A stretch of 64,000 nucleotides of DNA from Micromonospora kangleipakensis (GTDB lineage Bacteria > Actinomycetota > Actinomycetes > Mycobacteriales > Micromonosporaceae), in NCBI RefSeq assembly GCF_004217615.1, contig NZ_SHLD01000001.1, positions 6,200,001-6,264,000 of the forward strand, written 5' to 3'. Under the pieces are notes generated by a model that had not been told where the DNA came from, did not search any database, and worked only from the letters and a program-made list of their open reading frames with translations. Below, piece by piece: positions 18,337-27,788 of this stretch. Position 1 is the stretch's first letter, and every line of letters starts with the position of its first letter. A program made the position numbers and the translations under genes.

Positions 18337-19224
18337 ATGAACCGACGACGCAGGGCCCTGACCGTCGCGGCGATCGGCGGCATCCCCATCCTCGCCTGCC
18401 TGGCCCTGGTCAGCCAGGCCGGCGCGCACGGCAGCATGCAGTCTCCGGTCAGCCGGACGTACGCCTGCTTTCTGGAGGGCCCGGAGTCGCCGGACACCGA
18501 CGCCTGCCGGGCGGCGGTGGCGGCCGGCGGTACCCAGGCGCTCTACGACTGGAACGAGGTCAACATCGCCGACGCGGCCGGGCGGCACCGCCAGCTCATC
18601 CCGGACGGCCACCTGTGCAGCGCCAACCGGGACAAGTACCGCGGCTTCGACCTGGCCCGCGCGGACTGGCCGGCCACCGCGCTCCCCTCCGGCGACACCT
18701 GGACCTTCGCCTACCGGGCCACCGCCCCGCACCGCGGCACCTTCGAGCTGTACGTCACCCGGGACGGTTACGACCCCACCCGTCCGCTGCGCTGGGCGGA
18801 CCTGGAGCTGTTCCACACCGCCACCGACCCGGCGCTGACCGACGGGGCGTACCGGATGACCGCCCGGCTGCCGCACCGCGCCGGGCGGCACCTGGTCTAC
18901 TCGATCTGGCAGCGCTCGGACAGCCCGGAGGCCTTCTACACCTGCTCCGACGTCACGTTCGGCCAGGTCACCCCGACCACCGCCCCGCCCACCACCACTC
19001 CCCCGCCGACGACCTCCCCCTCGCCCACCACGCCGCCCCCCACCACGACCGCGCCGCCGTCGGGCACGCCGACGGCCGGGGCCCCGGCCTGGCAGCCCAA
19101 CACGCCGTACGCCCTGGGCGCGCTGGTCAGCTACGCCGGCCGCACCTGGCAGTGCCGGCAGGCGCACACCTCGCTCACCGGCTGGGAACCGCCGAACGTG
19201 CCCGCCCTCTGGCTCGCCGCCTGA
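18337..19224 (+). CDS. AA10 lytic polysaccharide monooxygenase with C-terminal CBM5/12-like module
   Basis: A 295-residue secreted copper enzyme that oxidatively cleaves chitin or cellulose. The signal peptide ends QAGA, so His31 becomes the N-terminus (HGSMQSP), the first ligand of the copper histidine brace; His132 in TAPHRGTFELYVT is the second. The catalytic domain runs to about 210 (YTCSDVTFGQV). A Pro/Thr-rich linker (211-246) leads to a small module, WQPNTPYALGALVSYAGRTWQCRQAHTS..GWEPPNVPALW, typical of carbohydrate-binding CBM5/12 chitin binders. The nearby GH18 chitinase with a matching upstream element makes chitin the likely substrate. GGGAGGA precedes the ATG. Confidence 0.9.
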   Translation: MNRRRRALTVAAIGGIPILACLALVSQAGAHGSMQSPVSRTYACFLEGPESPDTDACRAAVAAGGTQALYDWNEVNIADAAGRHRQLIPDGHLCSANRDKYRGFDLARADWPATALPSGDTWTFAYRATAPHRGTFELYVTRDGYDPTRPLRWADLELFHTATDPALTDGAYRMTARLPHRAGRHLVYSIWQRSDSPEAFYTCSDVTFGQVTPTTAPPTTTPPPTTSPSPTTPPPTTTAPPSGTPTAGAPAWQPNTPYALGALVSYAGRTWQCRQAHTSLTGWEPPNVPALWLAA

Positions 19225-19253
19225 GCCACCGCGGCGGGGACTGTGTTCGGCGA

Positions 19254-19304
19254 GTGGAACGCCATGGGTGCCACAGCACCCCGGTGACACCCATGGTGTT
19301 CCAC
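19254..19304. repeat. 17-bp palindrome downstream of LPMO
   Basis: GTGGAACGCCATGGGTG (19254-19270) pairs with CACCCATGGTGTTCCAC (19288-19304) with a single G.T wobble, around a 17-base loop. It may terminate LPMO transcription, but the long, regular arms resemble a dispersed repeat rather than a typical compact terminator. Confidence 0.8.
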
Positions 19305-19485
19305 CGGACGCGGCACGCCCACACCCCACCGGCGGGGTCGGGGCGCGTCCGCGGCGCGGGCCGGCCGCGCCGCGGACCGCCCAGGAGCCGGACGCGCGGG
19401 CGGGGCACGGGGGTGGGCTGGTTACGCTGCTGGGGACGGCGTCCGCCCGCTTCGCCGCTCCTGGAGGTGGCCGGTCGTCCTGGCC

Positions 19486-19891
19486 GTGGCGTCGGTCGAC
19501 ACCGCAGGGCTGCCCGCGGCGGAGCGCTTCGACTTCTGGCGGGAACCGGTCGCCCGCGAGTCGGTGCCGGCCCGGATCAGCAGCGGGCACGCGGCGGCAC
19601 CTGACCGATCCGGAGCTGACCCCGGCCGCCGTGGCCGAGGCGCACCACCTGTCACTCCGGTCGCTGCACCGGCTCTTCGAGGGCAGCGGCACGACCGTCG
19701 CCGCGCTGATCCGTACCGGCCGGCTGGATTGCTGCTACCGCGACCTGGCCGACCCGCGACTGCGGCACCTGACGGTGCGGCAGGTCGCCGCCCGCTGCGG
19801 CTTCCGGGATCCGGCCCACTTCAGCCGGGCGTTCCGGGCCGCGTACGGGCTCTCGCCCCGGGAACACCGCGAGCGGGCCGGACGGGGCTGA
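19486..19891 (+). pseudogene. Decayed AraC family regulator
   Basis: Two pieces of an AraC-type protein lie in different frames. From the GTG at 19486 about 35 residues match the start of the AraC N-terminal domain (AGLPAAERFDFWREPV). From about 19595, in another frame, about 98 residues form a complete C-terminal AraC helix-turn-helix pair (VAEAHHLSLRSLHRLFEGSG, then VRQVAARCGFRDPAHFSRAFRAAYGLSPREHR). The central ~150-200 residues of sensor domain are missing. A deletion plus frame change has removed regulator function, unless the C-terminal part is expressed alone. It sits between the LPMO and chitinase genes and may once have controlled them. Confidence 0.75.
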
Positions 19892-19900
19892 CCGCACGCG

Positions 19901-19935
19901 GGCGGGGAGGGACCGGTGCGTGGTCCCTCCCCGCC
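19901..19935. terminator. Bidirectional hairpin terminator
   Basis: GGCGGGGAGGGACC (19901-19914) pairs perfectly with its inverse (19922-19935) over a 7-base loop, between the AraC remnant and the convergent chitinase gene. Confidence 0.75.
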
Positions 19936-19962
19936 GTGTGGGGTGGTGCGTCGGCGCTCGGC

Positions 19963-21600
<1,638 letters not shown>

Positions 21601-21622
21601 GTGGCGTCTCCCCAAACAGTTA

Positions 21623-21633
21623 GGAAACTTTCC
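21623..21633. promoter_or_regulatory. GGAAACTTTCC element upstream of chitinase
   Basis: An 11-base palindrome GGAAACTTTCC, inside a longer match to the element at 18304-18320 upstream of the LPMO gene, lies 23 bases before the chitinase start codon. Likely operator for a shared regulator. Confidence 0.55.
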
Positions 21634-21732
21634 AGATTGGATGCTGAGACGCTACTCACGCCGTCATCACTTCGTCAAGATGTGCATACATCGATTTCTT
21701 CGGGCCTCGCCCACGCCCCTCCGGGGAGCGCG

Positions 21733-21738
21733 TAGCCT
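21733..21738 (+). promoter_or_regulatory. -10 hexamer, leaderless glutathione peroxidase transcript
   Basis: TAGCCT ends seven bases before the ATG at 21746 with no clear ribosome binding site. Confidence 0.5.
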
Positions 21739-21745
21739 CGGCGGC

Positions 21746-22234
21746 ATGACCGTTTTCGACGTCCAGATCGACGCCCTCACCGGCGGCCCCGCCGACCTCG
21801 CGCGGTACCGGGGCCGCGCCCTGCTGGTGGTCAACGTGGCCTCGCGGTGCGGGCTGACCCCCCAGTACTCCGGCCTGCAGGCCCTCGCCGACGAGTACGC
21901 CGACCGGGGGCTGACGGTGCTCGGGGTGCCGTGCAACCAGTTCGCCGGTCAGGAGCCCGGCACGGCCGCCGAGATCGACGAGTTCTGCCAGGTCAACTAC
22001 GGCGTGACGTTCCCGCTCACGGAGAAGGTCGACGTCAACGGGCCGGACCGGCACCCGCTCTACGCCGAGCTGGTCGCCACCCCGGACGCCGAGGGGCACA
22101 CCGGCGACCTCCGGTGGAACTTCGAGAAGTTCCTGGTCGCCCCGGACGGCACGGTGGCGGCCCGGTTCGCCCCGACGGTGACCCCGGACTCCCCCGAGCT
22201 GCGAACCGCCGTCGAGAAGGTCCTCCCCGCCTGA
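21746..22234 (+). CDS. Glutathione peroxidase family thiol peroxidase
   Basis: A 162-residue cytoplasmic peroxidase. The active-site loop VNVASRCG carries the peroxidatic Cys35, with Gln69 in NQFAGQEPG and the Trp in RWNFEKFLV completing the catalytic triad. It has Cys rather than selenocysteine. Actinobacteria lack glutathione, so the reductant is probably thioredoxin or mycothiol-linked. Length fits bacterial single-domain members. ATG at 21746 is supported by the promoter position. Confidence 0.9.
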   Translation: MTVFDVQIDALTGGPADLARYRGRALLVVNVASRCGLTPQYSGLQALADEYADRGLTVLGVPCNQFAGQEPGTAAEIDEFCQVNYGVTFPLTEKVDVNGPDRHPLYAELVATPDAEGHTGDLRWNFEKFLVAPDGTVAARFAPTVTPDSPELRTAVEKVLPA

Positions 22235-22267
22235 CGCACTGATCGCGGGATCCGACAGCGCGCTCGC

Positions 22268-22296
22268 GTCCGGGACGGGACCGGCCCGTCCCGGAC
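22268..22296. terminator. Bidirectional hairpin terminator
   Basis: GTCCGGGACGGG (22268-22279) pairs perfectly with CCCGTCCCGGAC (22285-22296) over a 5-base loop, between the convergent peroxidase and esterase genes. Confidence 0.75.
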
Positions 22297-22305
22297 GGAG
22301 CTCGG

Positions 22306-23109
22306 TCAGCCGGCCGCGCCGCGGAAGACCGGGTAGTAGCCGCCCGCCTGCCCGGCGGCGGTCGGGTGGTAGGAGATGCCGAGGTTGGTGTAGTTCAACG
22401 CGTGCAGCCACTTCTCGCCGTAGCTGCAGAGCTGGTGGCCGACGAAGATCGACCGGACGTCGGCGAATGTGAAGCCGGCGGCGAGGGCGGCGCTGCGGGT
22501 GATGTCGTCGACCAGGTTGATGCCCTCGTTGATCTTCGCGCGAGAGGTGTCGCTCAGGCCCACGCAGAGAGTGTTGAGCTGGTAGAAGACCGGGTACCCG
22601 ACGACCACCACCCGGGCCGAGGGGGCCCGGCTCTTGATTCCGTTGTAGACGGTGGCCAGCAGACCGGCCAGGTCGGCGCGCGCCTTGTCCTCGGCGACCT
22701 GGACGGCGGCGACGCACTCGGTGGTGCCGTAGAGCACGCAGGTGGTCATGATGTTGGCGAACCCGACGTCGTTGCCGCCGACCGTGACGCTGACCAGCGT
22801 GGTGGTTGAGCCGAGGGCGGCGAGCTGACTGTTGACCACGTCCGTGGTGCGCGCACCCGAGCAGGCCACCGAGCGGTACGAGGCCGGCTGGACGTTGGTG
22901 TTGTAGAGGGCGGGGTAGGCGTTGGTGCTGCGCTGACAGGAGCCACTCTCGGTGGTGTAGCTGCCGGCGCCCACGCCGGAGGCGTACGAGTCGCCGAGAG
23001 CGACGTACCGGTCGGTGGCGGCGGCCTGGGCCGGGACGGCCAGGGCGAGCGTGGCGCCGAGGGACGCCGCCAGACTGAGGGCGAGGGTGACGAGACGGGA
23101 TCTCCGCAC
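22306..23109 (-). CDS. Secreted SGNH/GDSL esterase or lipase
   Basis: A 267-residue secreted hydrolase. A signal peptide (about 1-30, ending AQAAA) is followed by block I ALGDSYASG (nucleophile Ser), block II with G in ACSGARTTDV, block III GGNDVGF and block V SYHPTAAG, giving the Ser/His dyad. Cys residues (SCQRS, ACSGA, TTCVLYGTTEC, LCVG, LCSYG) are arranged as in the disulfide-bearing Streptomyces-type lipases. It probably cleaves acyl esters outside the cell; the natural substrate is unknown. Start is GTG at 23109 with AGGAG upstream. Confidence 0.9.
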   Translation of the reverse strand: MRRSRLVTLALSLAASLGATLALAVPAQAAATDRYVALGDSYASGVGAGSYTTESGSCQRSTNAYPALYNTNVQPASYRSVACSGARTTDVVNSQLAALGSTTTLVSVTVGGNDVGFANIMTTCVLYGTTECVAAVQVAEDKARADLAGLLATVYNGIKSRAPSARVVVVGYPVFYQLNTLCVGLSDTSRAKINEGINLVDDITRSAALAAGFTFADVRSIFVGHQLCSYGEKWLHALNYTNLGISYHPTAAGQAGGYYPVFRGAAG

Positions 23110-23144
23110 GTGGCACTCCTGGGGGTGGGAAGTGGTGGTGCGAG

Positions 23145-23212
23145 ATAGATATCAATAGATCTACACCCGGCGGAAGCCCGTAGATTCGCGCGGGAAGCCC
23201 ATAGAGATCAAT
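23145..23212. promoter_or_regulatory. AT-rich direct repeats upstream of the esterase gene
   Basis: This AT-rich patch contains ATAGATATCAAT (23145-23156) and ATAGAGATCAAT (23201-23212), and GGAAGCCCGTAGA (23172-23184) and GGAAGCCCATAGA (23193-23205) exactly 21 bases apart, two helical turns. Such phased repeats look like a binding site for a regulator controlling the esterase, the divergent reductase, or both. Confidence 0.5.
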
Positions 23213-23346
23213 TGATATAAATCATTGCCAGTCCGTATGCTGTGACGTGAAGGATTTCGTCATCAGGCCCCCTCGGCGACGCATCGCCGAATAACCAAGC
23301 GCCGTGGTCGGGAATGCCGCCGCCGGGCGTCGGGTTGGCAACGGAC

Positions 23347-24036
23347 ATGACAACTGTGGGACTGATCGGCAGCGGCAACATCGGCGGCACCGTCGCCCGA
23401 CTGGCGGTCGCCGCCGGTCACGACGTGGTGCTCAGCAACTCACGCGGACCCGAGACCCTCAAGGAGCTGGTGGACGAGCTGGGCCCCCGGGCCCGCGCGG
23501 CCACCCCCGCCGAGGCGGCGGCGGCCGGTGACCTGGTGGTGGTCACCATCCCGCTGCGGAACTACCGCGCGGTGCCCGCCGAGCCGCTCGCCGGCAAAAT
23601 CGTCATCGACACGAACAACTACTACCCCGAGCGGGACGAGCGGTTCCCGGAGCTGGACGACGAGTCCACCACCACCAGCGAGCTGCTCCAGCGGCACCTA
23701 CCGCAGTCACGGGTGGTCAAGGGCTTCAACAACATCTACTTCAAGCACCTGCTCGCCCTGGCCCGGCCGGCCGGCGCGGCCGACCGGACCGCCCTGCCCA
23801 TCGCCGGCGACGACGCGGCCGCCAAGGCCACCGTCACCGCGTTCCTCGACTCGCTCGGGTACGACGCGATCGACGTCGGCGCGCTCGCCGAGGGATGGCG
23901 CTTCCAGCGCGACACCACCGCGTACGCCGCGCTCTACTCGGCCGATCCGGCCAACGACTGGGAGCGGCCGGCGCCGGTCGACGCGGAACGGCTGCGCGCC
24001 GCCCTCGCCGCCGCCCGCCGGTACGCCGACAGCTGA
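23347..24036 (+). CDS. NADPH-dependent F420 reductase/Fno-like oxidoreductase
   Basis: A 229-residue single-domain Rossmann protein. The N-terminal GLIGSGNIGGTVARLA is the dinucleotide motif, and the LSNSRGPETLKELV segment resembles the NADP 2'-phosphate binding (SR) of F420H2:NADP oxidoreductases. NNIYFKHL, DDAAAKATV and SLGYDAIDVGAL fit the family. Many actinobacterial members are annotated as NAD(P)-binding proteins without proven substrate, so F420 use is plausible but not certain. ATG at 23347 is chosen as the first methionine before the Rossmann strand. Confidence 0.8.
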   Translation: MTTVGLIGSGNIGGTVARLAVAAGHDVVLSNSRGPETLKELVDELGPRARAATPAEAAAAGDLVVVTIPLRNYRAVPAEPLAGKIVIDTNNYYPERDERFPELDDESTTTSELLQRHLPQSRVVKGFNNIYFKHLLALARPAGAADRTALPIAGDDAAAKATVTAFLDSLGYDAIDVGALAEGWRFQRDTTAYAALYSADPANDWERPAPVDAERLRAALAAARRYADS

Positions 24037-24042
24037 CCAGCC

Positions 24043-24073
24043 GGGCCGGGGAGCGGGATCCGCTCCCCGGCCC
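24043..24073. terminator. Bidirectional hairpin terminator
   Basis: GGGCCGGGGAGCGG (24043-24056) pairs perfectly with CCGCTCCCCGGCCC (24060-24073) over a 3-base loop, between the convergent reductase and acetyltransferase genes. Confidence 0.78.
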
Positions 24074-24097
24074 GCCGGGCGCTTCCCGTGCCAGCGG

Positions 24098-24589
24098 TCA
24101 GTCCAGCGGCTCGGCCGGGAGCGCCAGCCGCATCGCCGGGTCGCGGGTGAGCTGAAAGCCGAGCGAACGGTTGAGGGGCTGGGCCGGCTCGGAGGTGCGC
24201 AGGTCGACGGTGCGCACCCCGCGCCGGCGGTACCAGTCCAGCAACCCGGTCATGCAGGCGCGGGAGTAACCGCGCCGGCGGTGCCGCGGGTCGGTGCAGA
24301 CGTTGAAGACGTATCCGACCAGGCCGCTCGGGTTGGCCGGTCCACTCAACCGACGCTCGATGGTGCCGACGGCGCAGGCGGCCAACGCGCCCGGCCGGTC
24401 CGGCGCGTCCACGACGAAGGCGGCCATCAGCTCCGCCGGCTCGGCCAGCCCTTCCCGCAGGGTCTCCCGCGCGGCGTCCTGCCACGGACCGGGCGCCGGG
24501 GCCGTACCGGCCAACGCCGCGAGCATCAGCCCGCGCAGTCGGACCAGCTCGGCGGCGTCGTCGGCGGTCCCGCGGCGTGCATCGATCAC
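24098..24589 (-). CDS. GNAT family N-acetyltransferase
   Basis: A 163-residue acetyltransferase starting at the GTG ending at 24589. The acetyl-CoA binding motif is NVCTDPRHRRRGYSRACM (R-R-x-G-Y/x-S/G), followed by LNRSLGFQL near the C-terminus. The N-terminal strand IDARRGTADDAAELVRLR is typical of this fold. The target is unknown. It stands alone, divergent from the DUF4397/sortase operon. Confidence 0.8.
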   Translation of the reverse strand: MIDARRGTADDAAELVRLRGLMLAALAGTAPAPGPWQDAARETLREGLAEPAELMAAFVVDAPDRPGALAACAVGTIERRLSGPANPSGLVGYVFNVCTDPRHRRRGYSRACMTGLLDWYRRRGVRTVDLRTSEPAQPLNRSLGFQLTRDPAMRLALPAEPLD

Positions 24590-24748
24590 GACGGCACCGT
24601 ACCGAGGCGCGCTGGGCGGTCGTCGGCACGGTCCACTCTGGGCGACGGACGGCGGGTCCGTTCGCCCGGACGGCCGACTTGCGGCCGGGTCCCGTGGACG
24701 GGACCCTGTAGGCCGGGCCACACCGGCCGGACCGCTCCCGGAGGCGAC

Positions 24749-25606
24749 ATGCACCTGCTCCGTACCGCGCCGCGCCGGCTGCTGGCCGCCGCGGGCGCCC
24801 TGCTGCTCGGCGCCGCGCTCACCGCGCCCGCCGCGCCCGCCAGCGCCGCCACCCGGCAGGAGGCCGTCGGGTACGTGCGCCTCGCGCACCTCTCCCCCGA
24901 CACCCCGGCCGTGGACGTCTACCTCTCCGCGCCGGGCGCCGCCGAGCCGCGGGTCTTCCCCGGCGTCGGGTACGGGGTGGTGTCGGCGTACCTGCCGCTG
25001 CCGCCCGGGCGGTACGCGGTGGCGATGCGCGGGGCGGGCGCCCCGGCTGACCAGCCGCCGGTGCTCACCACCGAGGTCGCGGTCACGCCCGGGGCGGCGT
25101 ACACGGTGGCCGGGGTGGGCCGGCACGCCGACCTGGGGCTGCGGGTCCTCACCGACGACCTGAGCGCCCCCGCCGGCGGGCAGGCCAAGGTGCGGGTGGT
25201 GCAGGCCTCGGTACGCGCGCCCGTGCTGGACGTCGCCGCCGCCAACGGACCGACCATCGCCGACGCGGTCCGCTTCGCCACCACCACGGACTACCGCGAG
25301 GTCCAGCCGGGCCGCTGGCGCCTGCGGCTGGGCGGCGCCACCGGGCCGAGCACGGACACCGAGGTCAGGCTCCACGGTGGAGCCGTCTACTCGCTGCTCG
25401 TGCTGGACGCGAAGAGCGGCGGCCTCACCGCCGAGCTCCGCCAGGACGCCAGCGGTGGCACGGTGGCCCCCGCCGGGGGCGTCGACACCGGCGCGGGTGG
25501 GCTGACCGGCCCGGCCTCGGGGACGTACGCGATGATCGCCGGCGGCCTGCTCGCGGGCGCCGTGCTGGTCGGGGTGGCGCTGCGCCGCCAGCGCGCCACC
25601 TGGTGA
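24749..25606 (+). CDS. Secreted DUF4397 protein with candidate sortase signal
   Basis: A 285-residue surface protein. The signal peptide (about 1-34, ending ASAA) precedes a beta-rich DUF4397 region (about 40-230; VRLAHLSPDTPAVDVYL is the hallmark start). The C-terminus is built like a cell-wall sorting signal: a Gly-rich GGVDTGAGG (243-251), a hydrophobic helix (about 260-278) and a basic tail RRQR. There is no classic LPxTG. The next gene, overlapping by four bases (GTGA at 25603), is a class F sortase, so this protein is its probable substrate or partner. The function of DUF4397 itself is unknown. ATG at 24749 follows GGAGG. Confidence 0.85.
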   Translation: MHLLRTAPRRLLAAAGALLLGAALTAPAAPASAATRQEAVGYVRLAHLSPDTPAVDVYLSAPGAAEPRVFPGVGYGVVSAYLPLPPGRYAVAMRGAGAPADQPPVLTTEVAVTPGAAYTVAGVGRHADLGLRVLTDDLSAPAGGQAKVRVVQASVRAPVLDVAAANGPTIADAVRFATTTDYREVQPGRWRLRLGGATGPSTDTEVRLHGGAVYSLLVLDAKSGGLTAELRQDASGGTVAPAGGVDTGAGGLTGPASGTYAMIAGGLLAGAVLVGVALRRQRATW

Positions 25607-26277
25607 CCAGCGGGCCGGGCCCCGCGATCCGACGGCACCACGGCCGCCGGGCGCCGCGGGCCGCGCTCGGCGCGGCCGGCGTGGCGCTCTGCCTGGCCGC
25701 CGGCACCGGCGTCGGCCTGGCCGGCACGGCCGGCCCGCCACCGGCCGCCACCTGGCAGTCCGGCTGCGCCGCCGACTGCCCGGCCCCCGTCGCGGCACGG
25801 CCCCCGGGCGCACCCGTCCGGGTACGCGTGCCCCGGATCGGCGTCGACTCGCCGCTGACCGTGCTCGGGCTGGACCGGACCGGCGCCCTCGTCCCCCCGG
25901 CCGACTTCGCCCGGGCCGGCTGGTACGGCCGCGGACCGGCCCCCGGCGACCCCGGACCGGCGGTGCTCGCCGGCCACCTCGACTCGCGCGCCGGCCCGGC
26001 CGTCTTCGCCCGCCTCGACGAGCTGCGCACCGGCGACCGGATCGAGGTGCGCCGGGGCGACCGGTGGCTGCCGTTCCGGGTCACCGGGTCGCTGCGCGTC
26101 GCCAAGGACCGCTTCCCCACCGCCCGGGTGTACGGCCCGACCCCCGGGCCGGAGCTGCGCCTGGTCACCTGCGGCGGCGACTTCGACCGACGGCGCGGCC
26201 ACTACCGCGACAACGTGGTGGTCTTCGCGGTCGCCGACTCCCCGGCCGACCTGCTGCCCAGCTCCGCGGCCGGCTGA
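25603..26277 (+). CDS. Class F sortase
   Basis: A 224-residue sortase with an N-terminal membrane anchor (about 20-44) and an extracytoplasmic beta-barrel. Catalytic residues are visible: His125 in VLAGHLDS, Cys190 in LRLVTCGG and Arg202 in GHYRDNVVV. The TLVTC-like pattern appears as RLVTCGGDFD, typical of class F. Sortases cleave a C-terminal signal and join the protein to peptidoglycan. It is translationally coupled to the DUF4397 protein, which carries the only nearby candidate sorting signal. The start is GTG at 25603. Confidence 0.9.
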   Translation: MTSGPGPAIRRHHGRRAPRAALGAAGVALCLAAGTGVGLAGTAGPPPAATWQSGCAADCPAPVAARPPGAPVRVRVPRIGVDSPLTVLGLDRTGALVPPADFARAGWYGRGPAPGDPGPAVLAGHLDSRAGPAVFARLDELRTGDRIEVRRGDRWLPFRVTGSLRVAKDRFPTARVYGPTPGPELRLVTCGGDFDRRRGHYRDNVVVFAVADSPADLLPSSAAG

Positions 26278-26314
26278 CCCGGCGTTCCGGGCGCCGCCGC
26301 GCGTTCCGGCGGGC

Positions 26315-26320
26315 TAGGCT
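26315..26320 (+). promoter_or_regulatory. -10 hexamer, leaderless threonine dehydratase-like transcript
   Basis: TAGGCT ends seven bases before the ATG at 26328, with no ribosome site. Confidence 0.55.
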
Positions 26321-26327
26321 CCTGCGA

Positions 26328-27275
26328 ATGCGGCTGGTGACGGGCGACGACATCACGGCGGCCGAGAAGCGCCTCGACGGGCGGGTGGTCCGGACCCCGC
26401 TGCTGGCGGCGCCCGCGCTCAGCGCGGAGCTGGGCCTCCGCATCTCGGTGAAGGCGGAGAACCTCCAGCACACCGGCAGCTTCAAGGCCCGGGGCGCGAT
26501 GAACGCGCTGCTCGCCCGCGCCGAACGCGAGGGCATGCCGGCCGGGCTGGTGGCCTTCTCCGCCGGCAACCACGCGATCGCGGTGGCCTTCGTCGGCCGC
26601 GCCTTCGCCCTGCCCACCGTGGTCTGCATGCCGCCGGGCGCGGTGCCCACCAAGCTGGACGCGGTCCGCCGGCTCGGCGCCGAGGTGGTCCTCACCCACG
26701 ACCTGCTGGACACCGCGCAGGGCCTCGCGGCCGAACGCGGCTACCACCTGCTGCCGCCCTTCGACGATCCCGACGTGATCGCCGGCCAGGCCACCATCGG
26801 CCGGGAGCTGCTGGCCGACGGCCCGGCCCCGGCCCTGGTGCTGGTGCCGGTCGGCGGTGGGGGCCTGATCAGCGGCATCGCGGCGGCGGTGAAGGAGGCC
26901 TCCCCCACCACCCGGATCGTCGGAGTCGAGCCGGACGGCGCGAACGCGATGTCGTACGCCCTGCGCACCGGCACGCCCACCCCGCCGGTACGACCGGCCT
27001 CGGTCGCCGACGGTCTGGCCGCCCCGTTCGCCGGGCGGCACACCCTGGCCCACGTCCGGGCGCTGGTCGACGACCTGGTGGAGGTGCCGGAGGAGTCGAT
27101 CCTTCCCGCCTGGTCGGACCTGCTGGACGCGACGAAGCTGCTGATCGAGCCGGCCGCCGCGGTGACCCTGGCGGCGCTGCGCGCGGGCCTGGTCGAGGTG
27201 GCCCCCGGCGACCGGACCGTCCTGGTCCTCAGCGGCGGCAACGTCGCCCCGTCCCGCCTCGCCACCCTCGGCTGA
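26328..27275 (+). CDS. Threonine dehydratase/serine racemase-like PLP enzyme
   Basis: A 315-residue fold type II PLP enzyme. The PLP lysine lies in NLQHTGSFKARGAMNAL, the phosphate-binding loop is PVGGGGLISGIAA, and the substrate loop is FSAGNHAIAVA. It lacks a C-terminal ACT regulatory domain, so it resembles catabolic threonine/serine ammonia-lyases or serine racemases rather than feedback-regulated IlvA. Threonine to 2-oxobutanoate plus ammonia is the likeliest reaction. The threonine aldolase at 15-16 kb is the other threonine-using enzyme in the window; the two are not linked. Confidence 0.85.
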   Translation: MRLVTGDDITAAEKRLDGRVVRTPLLAAPALSAELGLRISVKAENLQHTGSFKARGAMNALLARAEREGMPAGLVAFSAGNHAIAVAFVGRAFALPTVVCMPPGAVPTKLDAVRRLGAEVVLTHDLLDTAQGLAAERGYHLLPPFDDPDVIAGQATIGRELLADGPAPALVLVPVGGGGLISGIAAAVKEASPTTRIVGVEPDGANAMSYALRTGTPTPPVRPASVADGLAAPFAGRHTLAHVRALVDDLVEVPEESILPAWSDLLDATKLLIEPAAAVTLAALRAGLVEVAPGDRTVLVLSGGNVAPSRLATLG

Positions 27276-27307
27276 CCGCACTCCGGCCCGGGCCGGGCGG
27301 TGGCCGG

Positions 27308-27658
27308 TCAGACCGGGCGGCGGCCGGCGAAGCCGCACTCCAGCCGGTGGTACCAGCGCACGTCGGTGTCGCCCTCCAGCCAGCACCAGAGCACCTGGCG
27401 GCCGTCCCGCTCGCCGGGGAAGTCCAGCAGCACCGGGGCGATTCCCTTGACCTGGATCTCGTGGGTGTGGAATTCGTCCACGATGGCGTGCAGCCGGGCT
27501 TCGAGGGCCTTGACCTCGGCGAGCCCGCCGAGCACGCTGGCCCCGTGATCGGCCAGGTCGACCCGCAGCTCGGTCAGGTCGGCCCGGAGCCGGATCAGCT
27601 CGTCGACGCGCGGCCGCAGGGTGGCCACCAGATGGCGCGCCTGGGCGAGAGTGAACAC
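27308..27658 (-). CDS. DUF2203 family protein
   Basis: A 116-residue protein beginning FTLAQARHLVATLRP, the usual DUF2203 opening, with a helical middle (RADLTELRVDLADHGASV, LEARLHAIVDEFHTHEIQVKGI) and a conserved C-terminal block VLLDFPGERDGRQVLWCWLEGDTDVRWYH. The function of the family is unknown. GTG at 27658 is chosen because CATACT lies six bases upstream, so the transcript may be leaderless; a start six codons upstream is possible. Confidence 0.8.
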   Translation of the reverse strand: MFTLAQARHLVATLRPRVDELIRLRADLTELRVDLADHGASVLGGLAEVKALEARLHAIVDEFHTHEIQVKGIAPVLLDFPGERDGRQVLWCWLEGDTDVRWYHRLECGFAGRRPV

Positions 27659-27721
27659 GCGGCCAGTATGCGGCACGGCGGGCCGCCGCTCGCCCCCGCC
27701 GTCGGATGGGGCGAACCACGC

Positions 27722-27759
27722 TCGATCAACTCCAGCTCCCCGACCTGAGGTCGATCAAC
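27722..27759. repeat. TCGATCAAC direct repeats around a short palindrome
   Basis: TCGATCAAC occurs at 27722-27730 and 27751-27759, flanking CGACCTGAGGTCG (27741-27753), an odd palindrome. It lies between proC and the DUF2203 gene, both on the minus strand. It may be part of a dispersed intergenic repeat. Confidence 0.45.
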
Positions 27760-27788
27760 CCGCGCGGAACCAGGCGGGGCAGGGCGGC

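Noticed and set aside
25603..26277. Class A or E sortase
   Set aside because: Residues around the catalytic Cys (RLVTCGG) and the short single-domain size point to class F rather than A or E.
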